Source of the DNA: Amycolatopsis sp. QT-25
Lineage (GTDB): Bacteria > Actinomycetota > Actinomycetes > Mycobacteriales > Pseudonocardiaceae
DNA: 64,000 bases
Direction of reading: 5' to 3'
Assembly: GCF_029369745.1 (NCBI RefSeq)
Contig: NZ_CP120210.1
Coordinates: 1,054,001-1,118,000 of the forward strand
Shown: in pieces, positions 42,804 to 51,391 of the stretch
Layout of the letters: every line of letters begins with the position of its first letter
How positions within the stretch are numbered: the stretch's first letter is position 1
The notes under the pieces: generated by a model
The model's database searches: none
Told to the model about the DNA's origin: nothing
Seen by the model: the letters and a program-made list of their open reading frames with translations, nothing else
Position numbers and translations under genes: made by a program

Positions 42804-43541
42804 GTGAAGGCCGACCCCGCCGTCCAGCGCAAGCTGCTCGAACTCGCGAAGGTGGACGCCGAACTTTCGCGTACCGCCCACCGTCGCCGCACCCTGCCGG
42901 AGATCGCCGAGATCGACGCGGGCGAGAAGACGGTGCGCGAACGACGTGACGCGCTGGTCTCGGTCCAGACCGCGGCGTCCGACCTCGACCGCGAGATCGC
43001 CCGGCAGGAAAAGGAGATCGAGTCGGTCCGCGCTCGCGGCGACCGCGACCGCAAGCTCCTCGAATCCGGTTCCGTCGCGGCGAAACAGATGACCGACATC
43101 GAGCACGAGCTGAACAGCCTCAACCGGCGCCAGGCCGCGCTCGAGGACGATCTGCTCGAACTGATGGAGCGCCGCGAGGCGCTCGAGCTCGACGCCCAGC
43201 GCACCAGCGCGGAGGTCGCGAAGGCCGAGAACGAGGTCGCCGAAGCCGTCCGCCGGCGCGACGAGCACTTCACCGACCTCGACATCACGAAGGCACGCCG
43301 CGACGAAGACCGCGCCAAGCTGCTGCCGCGGTTCCCCGAAGACCTGATGAAGCTCTACGAGCGGGTCCGGGCGCAGAAGGGCATCGGCGCGGCGCTGCTG
43401 CGGGCCCGCCGCTGCGGTGCCTGCCAGCTCGACATCGACCGCCGCGAGATCGCCGAGATCAAGGCCGCCCCCGAGGACAACGTCATCCAGTGCGAGAACT
43501 GCGGCGCCATCCTGGTGCGCACGCTGGAGTCCGGCCTGTGA
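42804..43541 (+). CDS. Coiled-coil C4 zinc-ribbon protein
   Basis: A 245-residue protein. Residues 1-185 are long alpha-helical coiled coil (LDREIARQEKEIESVRARGD, RRDEHFTDLDITKARRDEDR). The C-terminus is a zinc ribbon, RRCGACQLDIDR then VIQCENCGAILV, with four cysteines. Such proteins are widespread in actinobacteria next to Nif3 and RNase H genes; the molecular role is unknown and nucleic-acid binding is a guess. GTG 42804 has AAGGAG upstream, and the stop overlaps the next gene by 4 bp. Confidence 0.92.
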   Translation: MKADPAVQRKLLELAKVDAELSRTAHRRRTLPEIAEIDAGEKTVRERRDALVSVQTAASDLDREIARQEKEIESVRARGDRDRKLLESGSVAAKQMTDIEHELNSLNRRQAALEDDLLELMERREALELDAQRTSAEVAKAENEVAEAVRRRDEHFTDLDITKARRDEDRAKLLPRFPEDLMKLYERVRAQKGIGAALLRARRCGACQLDIDRREIAEIKAAPEDNVIQCENCGAILVRTLESGL

Positions 43542-44659
43542 CCGACCGCGTGCTCGTCGAGGCCGACGGCGGCTCACGGGGCAACCCCGGCCCCGCCGGA
43601 TACGGCGCGGTCGTCAAGGACGCGGCCACCGGTGAGGTGCTCGCCGAGCGCAAGGCGTACGTCGGCATCGCGACCAACAACGTCGCCGAGTACTCCGGCC
43701 TGATCGCCGGGCTCGCCGCGGCCGCCGAGCTCGGAGCGTCCACAGTGGACGTCCGGATGGACTCGAAGCTCGTGGTGGAGCAGATGTCCGGGCGCTGGAA
43801 GGTCAAGCACCCGGCGATGCGGCCGCTGAACGCCGAGGCCGCGGAGCTGGCCGCGCGCTTCTCGCGGGTGCGCTACGAGTGGATCCCGCGCGCGGAGAAC
43901 TCCCACGCGGACGGGCTCGCGAACGAGGCGATGGACGCCGGGCGCGAGGCCACGCAGAAGCCAGAACCGCCGAAGAAGAACGTGAAGCAGGACAGGGTCA
44001 GCCCGGTCGGCTGGACCGGTGCGACCGGCACGCCGACCAAGCTGCTCCTCGTGCGGCACGGCCAGACGGCGATGTCGGTCGAGAAGCGGTACTCCGGCCG
44101 CGGTGACGTGCCCCTCACCGAGCACGGCGAACAGCAGGCGGCCGCCGCCGCGAAACGCCTCGGCGCGATGGAGGGCCTGGTCGTCGACGGCGAGGCCGCG
44201 CCCGTCATCGCCTCGCCGCTGATCCGCGCCCAGCAGACCGCGCAGGCGATCGCGGACGCGCTCGGCGGCCGGGTCGAGACCCATCCGGGGCTGATCGAGA
44301 CCGATTTCGGCGACTGGGAAGGTCTTACCTTCACAGAGGCGATGGAGCGCGACCCCGAGTTCCAGACCGGCTGGCTTTCCGACACCTCGATCGCGGCGCC
44401 GGGCGGCGAAAGCTTCGACGGCGTCCACCGGCGGGTCCGCAAGGCCCGCGACGAACTGATCGCGAAGTACGGCGGGCGGACGCTCGTACTGGTCAGCCAT
44501 GTCACGCCGATCAAGGCGCTGCTGCGGATGGGCCTGGACGCCGGGCCCTCGCTGCTGTTCCGCCTGCACCTGGACCTGGCGTCGCTTTCGATCGTCGAGT
44601 TCTACCCGGACGGCAACGCGTCGGTGCGGCTGGTGAACGACATCTCACATCTCGCCTAG
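43538..44659 (+). CDS. Bifunctional RNase H / CobC-type acid phosphatase
   Basis: A 373-residue fusion. Residues 1-140 are an RNase HI domain with Asp10 (EADGGSRGNPGPAGYG), Glu51 (NNVAEYSGL), Asp75 (MDSKLVVEQMSG) and Asp125 (NSHADGLANE), the full DEDD set. After a basic linker, residues 168-373 are a histidine-phosphatase domain with LLLVRHGQTAMSVEKRYSGR (RHG at 173-175) and LVLVSHVTPIKALLRMGLD. The phosphatase resembles CobC alpha-ribazole phosphatase, which finishes cobalamin nucleotide-loop assembly, in keeping with cobD nearby. The same fusion is known from mycobacteria. Confidence 0.93.
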   Translation: MTDRVLVEADGGSRGNPGPAGYGAVVKDAATGEVLAERKAYVGIATNNVAEYSGLIAGLAAAAELGASTVDVRMDSKLVVEQMSGRWKVKHPAMRPLNAEAAELAARFSRVRYEWIPRAENSHADGLANEAMDAGREATQKPEPPKKNVKQDRVSPVGWTGATGTPTKLLLVRHGQTAMSVEKRYSGRGDVPLTEHGEQQAAAAAKRLGAMEGLVVDGEAAPVIASPLIRAQQTAQAIADALGGRVETHPGLIETDFGDWEGLTFTEAMERDPEFQTGWLSDTSIAAPGGESFDGVHRRVRKARDELIAKYGGRTLVLVSHVTPIKALLRMGLDAGPSLLFRLHLDLASLSIVEFYPDGNASVRLVNDISHLA

Positions 44660-44772
44660 GCGGGGAAGTGTGGCGCGGATCACGCCTGGATATGACGTGT
44701 CGCAGGCGGTCGATGGGGTAGTGGCTACAGTCTCGGCGACGGCACGGTGAGCGAAAAGGCGAAGACGGGGAC

Positions 44773-46509
44773 ATGACGGCGAGCGCACTCAGCGAAGCTT
44801 CCGAACAAGACGTGCCCGGCCCGGCGGAGACGCCGGCCCGTCGTGGCCTGGCCGCCCGCGTCGCGCCGTATCTGGCGGTACTCGCCGGTGTCGCGGCCCT
44901 GGCCTGGCACGCCACCCTCTACGGCCATTGGATCGTCGACGACGCGGCCATCACGTTCTCCTACGCGCGCAGCTTCGCCGACGGGCTCGGCCCGGTGCTG
45001 CAGCCGGGGCAGCCGTCGGTCGAGGGCTGGTCGAACTCGACGTGGCTGGTGGTGCTGGCGCTCGGCAAGCTCGTCGGCCTCTTCGACAGCGGAACGCTGT
45101 TCGGTTTCCCGGACTACGTCCTGTTCCCCAAGCTGCTGGGGCTGCTGTTCACGGCCGGGACGCTGGCCGCCTGCCACATCGTGGCGAAGCAGATCTTCGC
45201 GCGCTTCGCTTGGCTGGCGACGCTGGTCGTCGGGCTCACGCTGGCCGCGATCCCGTCGTTCGTCATCTGGACGATCTCCGGTCTGGAGAACTCCCTGTTC
45301 GGGATGGCCGTCGCCTGGCTCGCCGCACTGCTGTTCGTGGCCGTGCGCAAGGACACCGTGCTCACCGCGAAGGTCGCCATCTGGTCCGGGGTGCTGGTCG
45401 CGTTCGCCGCGCTGACCCGTCCCGAAGGCCTGATCTACGGCGGCGCGTACCCGCTCGTCGTCCTTTTCCAGCTGCGGAAGCCGCTGCTGGGGCAGAGCGT
45501 GAAGCTGGTCGTGGTGTCGGTGGTCGCGTTCGCGATCCCGTTCGGGGCGTACCTGGCCTGGCGGATCACGGAGTTCGGCAGGCTGCTGGCGAACCCGTCC
45601 ATCGCGAAGGGGCAGGGCCTGCCCGGGCTATCGGCGCTGAAGCAGCCTTTCGAACTGGTCGGCTACGCGGGCGTCGCCGGGACGATCCTGTTGGCGCTGA
45701 CCATCGGATACGCGCTGGTCCGCGCGGAGTGGCGGCGCAGCCTGATCGCGCTGCTGGTGCCGTTGGCACTGGGCATCGTCGCGTACGGCGTGATGGTTCC
45801 GGACTGGATGGGCCAGCACCGGTTCGCGACCCCGATCTGGATCCTCGCCGTGCTGGCGGGAACGCTGGCCGCCGGCGAACTGCTGCGCCGGTCGCGTGCG
45901 GTGCTCCGGACCGTCGTGGTGCTCGTGCTGGTCGCCGCCGCCATCCCGTCCGGGATGGGTTTCGCGTCGGCGTCGAAGAAGTTCCAAGAGGTCCCGACGG
46001 TGCCCGCCTGCCTCATCGCCGACCGCTTCGGCCGCGGCTTCAACACCATGGCCGACATCCTCGGCCTCCAGCAGGCGTCGCTGCTGCTGCCCGACCTCGG
46101 CGGCTCGTCGATGACCAGCCGCCTGCACCTGGTCGACATGGCCGGACTGGTCGAGGCGGACGTCGCGGACTTCCTCAAGAACGGCGACTTGCCGGGGCTG
46201 CGTGACTACGTGTTCGAGCAGGTCAAGCCGACCTTCATCCACTCGTGGGGGCCGTGGGCCGCGGGCAACGGCATCACCGTCGACCCGCGGATCGACCGTG
46301 ACTACGAGCCGATCTTCGTGTACCCGGGCAGCGGGCCGCGCAACGGGGACTTCGTGCGCAAGGACGCCGTCTCCAGCCCGGAGAAACTGAAGGCCGTCCG
46401 GGAGTACGCGGCGAAGACCTTGCCGGACGTCGAGAAGGCGCGCTTCGGTGGCCCCCTCAAGGACTGCGGCCCGACCATGCACCCCGGCCAGACCGTCTAC
46501 CTCCCTTAA
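44773..46509 (+). CDS. GT-C-type polyprenol-dependent membrane glycosyltransferase
   Basis: A 578-residue protein with about 10 membrane helices and a C-terminal extracellular domain. The first loop carries GHWIVDDAAITFSYARSFAD, with the paired aspartates of GT-C enzymes. It is followed by QPSVEGWSNSTWLVVLALG, the pattern of AftB-like arabinofuranosyltransferases that decorate mycolic-acid-type cell walls. A GT-C role in arabinogalactan or another wall polymer is therefore likely, but the acceptor is unknown. Stands alone, with promoter-like TACAGT upstream near 44725. Confidence 0.78.
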   Translation: MTASALSEASEQDVPGPAETPARRGLAARVAPYLAVLAGVAALAWHATLYGHWIVDDAAITFSYARSFADGLGPVLQPGQPSVEGWSNSTWLVVLALGKLVGLFDSGTLFGFPDYVLFPKLLGLLFTAGTLAACHIVAKQIFARFAWLATLVVGLTLAAIPSFVIWTISGLENSLFGMAVAWLAALLFVAVRKDTVLTAKVAIWSGVLVAFAALTRPEGLIYGGAYPLVVLFQLRKPLLGQSVKLVVVSVVAFAIPFGAYLAWRITEFGRLLANPSIAKGQGLPGLSALKQPFELVGYAGVAGTILLALTIGYALVRAEWRRSLIALLVPLALGIVAYGVMVPDWMGQHRFATPIWILAVLAGTLAAGELLRRSRAVLRTVVVLVLVAAAIPSGMGFASASKKFQEVPTVPACLIADRFGRGFNTMADILGLQQASLLLPDLGGSSMTSRLHLVDMAGLVEADVADFLKNGDLPGLRDYVFEQVKPTFIHSWGPWAAGNGITVDPRIDRDYEPIFVYPGSGPRNGDFVRKDAVSSPEKLKAVREYAAKTLPDVEKARFGGPLKDCGPTMHPGQTVYLP

Positions 46510-46922
46510 GCGCTCGCAATTCGGCACCTGGTTGCGATCCTTGCCCGCGCAACGATCGCAACCAGAGGGCCGAATGAGGAAAAGGCGAGCGTGGCGTGCC
46601 ACGAACCCGGTGCCCCGAGGCGCCTCGCTGTCGTGCTGGGCGGGGAGGGTTCCTGGCGAGACCGGAACGCTCGTCGACGATGGAGGAATCGGGACGCTCG
46701 ACGTCCCGATTCCTCCATCGTCGAGCACCCGGCACGCGCTGAGCAGTCAACCCTCGTACCGGTAAAGGTGGCGTTTCGGGGTCTAGCCCGAAACCGCACT
46801 CACGGCCCCGGTGACCCGGGCAAGTCAGGCGTCACCGTCCGACAGAGCGTCCCTCACGGAGAGTCGAGAAGGACCACGTTTCCCGGGGCGACAGCAAAGG
46901 TCCCTTGCTCTCTTTCCGCAGG
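46510..46922. other. Intergenic region packed with three repeat families
   Basis: A 413-bp gap without a supported gene. It contains a diverged AATTCGGCACC hairpin (46515-46577), a 23-bp hairpin of the GATGGAGGAATCGGGAC family (46674-46724) and the 37-bp AGCAAAGGTCCCTTGCT element (46890-46926). Frames crossing these have no coding character. Confidence 0.75.
46674..46724. terminator. 23-bp inverted repeat (GATGGAGGAATCGGGAC family)
   Basis: Perfect arms 46674-46696 and 46702-46724, core GATGGAGGAATCGGGACG, 5-nt loop. Sister copy at 27589-27637. It lies between converging genes and could terminate either. Confidence 0.85.
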
Positions 46923-46926
46923 TCAG
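46890..46926. repeat. Dispersed 37-bp intergenic element, copy at the sfnG 3' end
   Basis: Identical to 41593-41629. Its last bases GGTCAG include the sfnG stop codon (46923-46925, minus strand), so the repeat touches the coding end. Confidence 0.85.
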
Positions 46927-48050
46927 GGGGCGGAAGTGACCAGGGGTTCGGGAGTGGCGGCGCCTCGTTCCAGGTCCGCTTCCTTCGCCCGGATCACCGG
47001 AAGCACGTGCTTCCCGAAGTGCTCGACGTCCTCCAGGTAGTGCAGAAAGCCGAGCAGCAGCAGGTTCGCCCCGCGCTTCTTGTACTCGATGGCCCGGTCC
47101 GCGATCTGCTCCGGCGTGCCGATCAGCCCGGTGCGGAAGCCGTCGTTGTACTGCACCAGATCCTTGAACTCCGAGTCGGCCCACATCCCCTTTTTGTCCG
47201 AAGTGGAGCTTCCCGCCTGCTTGACGGCGTTGCGGAAGCCCTCGACGGCGTCCGAATTCGCCTTCTCGACGATCTCGCGCAGCACGGCCTTCGCCTCGCT
47301 CTCGGTCTCCCGCGCGATCACGAAGCCGTTGAGCCCGAAGCGGACGGCGTGGTCGTTCTGGGCCGCGTAGCCGCGGACCTCCGCGACCTGCTCGCTGAAG
47401 CCGTCGAAGTCCTTGCCGTTGCTGAAGTACCAGTCGGACACCCGGCCCGCGAGCTTGCGCGCCGCGGTGGAGTTGCCGCCCTGGAAGATCTCCGGATGCG
47501 GACGGCCGACCGGTTTGGGTTTGATGTCGAAATCGTGGATCCGGTAGAAATCGCCGGTGAATTCGGCGTGGTCGCTCGTCCAGAGTTCCTTCAGCACGCG
47601 AATGAACTCTTCCGAACGGCGGTATCGTTCATCGTGTTCCAGCCACGGTTCGCCGAGGTTGGTGAATTCGTCCTTGAACCAGCCGCTGACCACGTTGACC
47701 GCCGCGCGTCCGCCGGAGATCACGTCCGCGCTGGCGATGAACTTCGCGAGCACGCCGGGATGCCACAGTCCGGGGTGGATCGCCGCGATCACCTTCAGCC
47801 GCTGCGTCGCGAGCAGCAGCGCGAGGCTGAACCCGGTCGATTCGTGCTGGTAGGCGGCACCGTAGCTGGCCGTGTAGCGGACCTGGCTCAGCGCGTATTC
47901 GAACCCGCTGTTCTCCGCGAGGACGGCGAGCGCCCGGTTGTACTCGTAGCCCCAGTCGGTGCGCTGCTCGATGTCGCTCGTGACCAGACCGCCGCTCACA
48001 TTGGGGACCCAATAGGCGAATTTGAGTGGTTCGGATTCGATTCCCGGCAT
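46923..48050 (-). CDS. sfnG: FMNH2-dependent dimethylsulfone monooxygenase
   Basis: A 375-residue bacterial luciferase-like flavin monooxygenase. The opening LKFAYWVPNVSGGLVTSDIE, ALSQVRYTASYGAAYQHEST, ADVISGGRAAVNVVSGWFKD, GEPWLEHDERYRRSEEFIRV and KPKPVGRPHPEIFQGGNS match SfnG closely. SfnG oxidises dimethylsulfone to methanesulfinate, supplying sulfur during sulfate limitation. No flavin reductase, SfnR regulator or alkanesulfonate transporter is adjacent, so FMNH2 must come from elsewhere. ATG 48050. Confidence 0.88.
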   Translation of the reverse strand: MPGIESEPLKFAYWVPNVSGGLVTSDIEQRTDWGYEYNRALAVLAENSGFEYALSQVRYTASYGAAYQHESTGFSLALLLATQRLKVIAAIHPGLWHPGVLAKFIASADVISGGRAAVNVVSGWFKDEFTNLGEPWLEHDERYRRSEEFIRVLKELWTSDHAEFTGDFYRIHDFDIKPKPVGRPHPEIFQGGNSTAARKLAGRVSDWYFSNGKDFDGFSEQVAEVRGYAAQNDHAVRFGLNGFVIARETESEAKAVLREIVEKANSDAVEGFRNAVKQAGSSTSDKKGMWADSEFKDLVQYNDGFRTGLIGTPEQIADRAIEYKKRGANLLLLGFLHYLEDVEHFGKHVLPVIRAKEADLERGAATPEPLVTSAP

Positions 48051-48372
48051 GTCGCGGAGTGAACCCGCCGCCCCCGGAAACCGTCAATCACCGTCCACGC
48101 GGTGAGACCGGCCGAGCGCGGAACCGATTCGGGTCGTCCGGTGCGCTCAGTTTGCGGTATGCCCGGGCAAATGACCTCGACAGTCCGTCCGTCGTCCTCC
48201 ATCGGACCACGAGTCGCGGAGCGGAACCTTGTCGAGCCACAGGAAGAAACGGAGCCGCCCGAGGCGCGATCGCGGTCGACCACGCTCGTCGTCGGCGCCG
48301 CGATGTGACGGCGGGCGGCAGAACCGGTGTCGCTGACGGCACAGGCCCCGGTCACCGAAGCCTCCCCGGACC
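48051..48372. other. Intergenic region upstream of sfnG; no gene seen
   Basis: A 322-bp stretch. I examined it for a sulfur-responsive riboswitch and for the missing 5' half of the COG4315-like remnant and found neither. Short open frames lack coding character. The sfnG promoter should lie at its left end. Confidence 0.5.
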
Positions 48373-48636
48373 GTGAGTGCCACCGCCGGCGTACGACTCA
48401 TCGCCGTCTTCGTGACACGGATGAGGCGGCCCACTGGCACGCCGCTGGTGACCGGCATCGATCCGGCCCTCGCCGGCACCATCAACCGTCCCGAAGGCGC
48501 CGAACAGGCGACCCTGGCGAACCGCCCCCTCTACGAGTCCGCCGACGCGCACCCCGGCGAATGGATGTTCAGGGCACCGACCACCCCTGGGTTCGTCGTC
48601 AAACCCCACGGGCAACGCAACCTGAACTGCCAGTAG
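48373..48636 (+). pseudogene. C-terminal remnant of a COG4315-type secreted lipoprotein
   Basis: An 87-codon frame whose second half reads GIDPALAGTINRPEGAEQAT, LANRPLYESADAHPGEWMF and FVVKPHGQRNLNC. This parallels the end of small secreted proteins with a Yx(FWY)xxD repeat (typical text: GVDPALLGTVTRPDG, PLYRFADD, WFVVAPDGKRNL). The signal peptide, lipobox and first repeat are missing, and I could not find them upstream in any frame. Likely a truncated remnant; a small living gene from GTG 48373 is possible. Its stop overlaps the -10 of rnpB. Confidence 0.5.
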
Positions 48637-48645
48637 GATTCGCCG

Positions 48646-49050
48646 ACGGACGAGTCGGCGGGGCGGCCGCGAGCCGGGAGACCGGTTCGAGGAAAGTCCG
48701 GACTCCACAGGGCAGGGTGGTTGTTAACGGCAACCCGGGGCGACCCGCGGGACAGTGCCACAGAAAACAGACCGCCTCCGTTCGCTTCGCGGGCGGAGGT
48801 AAGGGTGAAACGGTGGTGTAAGAGACCACCAGCGTCCTGGGTGACCAGGGCGGCTAGGTAAACCCCACCCGGAGCAAGGTCAAGAGGGAGCCGCGAGGCT
48901 CCTGCGCAGGCGATCGAGGGCTGCCCGCCCGAGCCTGCGGGTAGGCCGCTCGAGCCCGTCGGCGACGGCGGGCCTAGATGGATGGCCGCCACTCGCTCAG
49001 CCGCGAGGCGAGGCGAGGACAGGATCCGGCTTACACGCCGGCTCGTCCGT
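48646..49050 (+). ncRNA. rnpB: RNase P RNA (bacterial class A)
   Basis: About 405 nt. Conserved core elements appear in order: GAGGAAAGTCCGGACTCC near 48697; CCACAGAAAACAGACCGCC near 48758; GGTAAGGGTGAAACGGTGG near 48799; AAGAGACCACCAGCGTC; GGTAAACCCCACCCGGAGC; AGATGGATGGCCGCC; and ACAGGATCCGGCTTACA near the end. The terminal P1 helix pairs ACGGACGAG (48646-48654) with CTCGTCCGT (49042-49050), fixing the ends. TAGGAT at 48634-48639 is a suitable -10 for a start at about 48646. It is the catalytic RNA that trims tRNA 5' leaders. Confidence 0.96.
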
Positions 49051-49181
49051 ACCACCTTCGAGCGCCGAGGCGTGGCGTGAGGTTCGACGCTGGATCGAGC
49101 CTGCGCTCCGCCCAGCGGATGGAGGGCCCTTTCCTCGCATCGCAGGCGGGGAACGGGCCCTTCAGCCCCACCACCTTCTCC

Positions 49182-49832
49182 TTACTCTCCCGGCCGTCCG
49201 GTCCAGTGGATGGTGTCCGGGAACTCGAAATGGTCGCGCAGATGCCGGTCCTCGGCGCGGCCGTGCAGGGTGAACACGAAAGTCGAACCGTCCGGCCAGG
49301 TGAGGACGCGTTTGCGGAAGTCGATCTCGGGCGCTTGCGGTTTCCTGGCCTGCCAGAGGATCTCCGGCGGCGGTGCGTCGGCCGGGTCCCGGTAGGTCGA
49401 ACCGGTGTCCACCACCGCGAGCGCGGACGGCGAGCACACCAGCCAGGGGCCGCTCGTCTTGCGAAGCCGGTCGGTCAGGCCGAGCACCAGCGCGTTCGCC
49501 GGGCCCTGCACGCGGATCTCCCGCTGGAACGGGTGACCTCCCTTGCCACCGCCGCTGCCCGCACCGTTCAGCAGCGCGAAGACGTAGACCGCCGCGCCGC
49601 CGATGCCACGGAACACGTTCCAGAAGAAGCGCCGGACGAGCCGCTTTCCCTTGACCGTGCCGTCCAGGCGCCTGCCGGGCACGTCGAAACCCGGATCGGT
49701 GTCGCCCAGCCGCAGCACGAGGACCGGCTCGCGCCACTGGCCGGCCATCAGTTCCTCGACCCGTTCCCGGAATCCGGGACGGACCAGGGCTTTCTCCGCC
49801 TTGTCCGCCATGCGCTCCTGGTGCGTGAACAT
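49182..49832 (-). CDS. Hypothetical protein at the end of the WXG-type cluster
   Basis: Not recognised. About 216 residues, basic N-terminal helix (MFTHQERMADKAEKALVRPG), a short hydrophobic segment (GIGGAAVYVFALLNGAG), then a beta-rich region ending FEFPDTIHWTGRPGE. ATG 49832 gives a 53-bp gap from the preceding WXG-type gene; longer frames would overlap that gene. It ends the run of co-oriented genes 49182-51886 and probably serves the same process. Confidence 0.65.
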   Translation of the reverse strand: MFTHQERMADKAEKALVRPGFRERVEELMAGQWREPVLVLRLGDTDPGFDVPGRRLDGTVKGKRLVRRFFWNVFRGIGGAAVYVFALLNGAGSGGGKGGHPFQREIRVQGPANALVLGLTDRLRKTSGPWLVCSPSALAVVDTGSTYRDPADAPPPEILWQARKPQAPEIDFRKRVLTWPDGSTFVFTLHGRAEDRHLRDHFEFPDTIHWTGRPGE

Positions 49833-49885
49833 CTTCCGCGCCGCCCGCTGCCGGGCATCGGTGGGAGCCTGGCCGGCGAACCCGC

Positions 49886-51028
49886 TCAGATGTCGAGGTT
49901 CCCCCGGGTCTCCTCCGGACTCTTGTCCCCGCCGATCTCGCTCTTGTCGAACCACGGCTCGTTCTCCCCCTCCGGCGTGACGGCTTCCTTGCCCTCGGTG
50001 TACGCGCCCTTCGCGGCCCCGATGCCTCCCTTGACGGCCGCGCCGGAGACCAGCGGGCGCGCGCCGACCGCGGTGCCGAACATCGTGGTGAGCGCCCGAT
50101 TGCCCGGGGTCAGCGCCACCCCGGCGGTGTTCTCCAGGACGTCCAGCGAGAACTTCGACTCACCGGCGAAGGTCCCGATCCGGAACTTCCTCGTCGCTTC
50201 CACGACCTTGGTCGAGTATTTCGCAAGGTACTCGATGAAGGTGTCGAGCAGCTTGCCGAACTTGCCGAGATACTTGGTCACCTTCTGCAGCACGCCGGCG
50301 GCCTTGGCGATGGACGCGGTCATCGCGGCGGCGACCGAACTGCCGAAGCTGATCACCGACGCGGCCAGCGCGGGCAGCCAGATGGTGATCAGCCAGGAGA
50401 TCAGCTCGGTGATGATGCCCTTGATCAACTCCTCGATGACCACCATGACCATCGACCACATCTGCAGCACTTCGGCCACCGATCCGGCGGCCGAGCCGAT
50501 GCCGCGGATACCGGCGGAGAAGTCGCCCAGCGCCTCTTTCGCCGCCTTGCCGGCGTCGTCCACCCACTCGGCGAGCGCCGCGTCACCGGTCTTCTCGAAG
50601 TCCTCGGCGAGAGCAACGAAGCCGTTCGCGAGGGTCACGAAGTTCTCCGACGCGTGTCCGATGGCGGGGCCGTCGCCGGTGACCTGGTGCAAGGCGTCCT
50701 GCAGTGGCTGGACCAGTTCGAGCAGCATGTTCAGCCCGTGGCTGACCAGCCAGCCGATCGGGTCCATGGCGAAGGTGACCATGTCCGCGGCGGCCGCGCC
50801 GACGAACGCCGCCCCGTCTCCGACCAGCGCGGCACCCGCGGACGCCAGTTCGGCCGGGTCGTCCGCCTGGGCGGCCTGCTGGGCGTGCCCGGCGATCGAC
50901 TTGCCCGACTTGTAGATCGTGCCCGCCACGGGCACGTGTCCCATCGCGCGATCGAGGTTCGCGCCCATGCTCTCGTCGTACGCCTGGACGTCGAGTCCGT
51001 CGGCGATGCTCGACCTTTCCTCGGTCAT
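49886..51028 (-). CDS. Large WXG/ESX-type protein (type VII secretion cargo-like)
   Basis: A 380-residue alpha-helical protein. Its first 180 residues (DVQAYDESMGANLDRAMGHV, GTIYKSGKSIAGHAQQAAQA) resemble PPE- and WXG-type helical bundles. The middle contains hydrophobic helices (VVIEELIKGIITELISWLIT, LPALAASVISFGSSVAAAMT), and the C-terminus is charged and disordered. No enzymatic toxin domain is recognisable. ATG 51028 is 5 nt downstream of the EspC-like gene, an ESX cargo-pair arrangement. No ESX ATPase or membrane component is in the window. Confidence 0.68.
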   Translation of the reverse strand: MTEERSSIADGLDVQAYDESMGANLDRAMGHVPVAGTIYKSGKSIAGHAQQAAQADDPAELASAGAALVGDGAAFVGAAAADMVTFAMDPIGWLVSHGLNMLLELVQPLQDALHQVTGDGPAIGHASENFVTLANGFVALAEDFEKTGDAALAEWVDDAGKAAKEALGDFSAGIRGIGSAAGSVAEVLQMWSMVMVVIEELIKGIITELISWLITIWLPALAASVISFGSSVAAAMTASIAKAAGVLQKVTKYLGKFGKLLDTFIEYLAKYSTKVVEATRKFRIGTFAGESKFSLDVLENTAGVALTPGNRALTTMFGTAVGARPLVSGAAVKGGIGAAKGAYTEGKEAVTPEGENEPWFDKSEIGGDKSPEETRGNLDI

Positions 51029-51033
51029 GTCCC

Positions 51034-51366
51034 CTACTTCCCGAGCGTTTCGTCGATGGTCGCCTCGTGCTTGCCGAACTCGACCTTTCCGGCTTCCTCG
51101 ATGCCCCGGTACATCTCGGAGGCCTTGTTCAGCTTGGCGATGAACCCGTCGACGCCGTCCTTCATGTCGTTCATCAGCGAACGGAGTTCGCCGAGGCGGT
51201 CGGTGTAGCCCTGTTTGGCCCAGATCCCGACGATTCCCCACGCCTCGTCGGTCACGTCGGCGGCGTCGATCTTGGCGCCGAATTTCTCCGCTTCCTGCTC
51301 GTAATAGGGGAGTTGCTGGGCGTAGGCGGCGATCGCCGCGATGTTCGTCTCGATTCCCTTTGACAT
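51034..51366 (-). CDS. EspC/WXG100-like small secreted partner protein
   Basis: A 110-residue helical-hairpin protein. It has two long helices (IETNIAAIAAYAQQLPYYEQ and YTDRLGELRSLMNDMKDGVD) joined by DEAWGIVGIWAKQG, the tryptophan turn of WXG100/EspC proteins. The C-terminus (IEEAGKVEFGKHEATIDETL) could include a secretion signal. It lies between a YbaB-like gene and the larger WXG-type gene, spaced 5 and 25 bp, and should form a heterodimer with the latter. Confidence 0.75.
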   Translation of the reverse strand: MSKGIETNIAAIAAYAQQLPYYEQEAEKFGAKIDAADVTDEAWGIVGIWAKQGYTDRLGELRSLMNDMKDGVDGFIAKLNKASEMYRGIEEAGKVEFGKHEATIDETLGK

Positions 51367-51391
51367 CGTGGGAGTCCCTCGGTCGGTTCGG

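Noticed and set aside
48051..48372. Possible sulfur-responsive riboswitch upstream of sfnG
   Set aside because: No SAM-type core or convincing stem arrangement could be found by eye.
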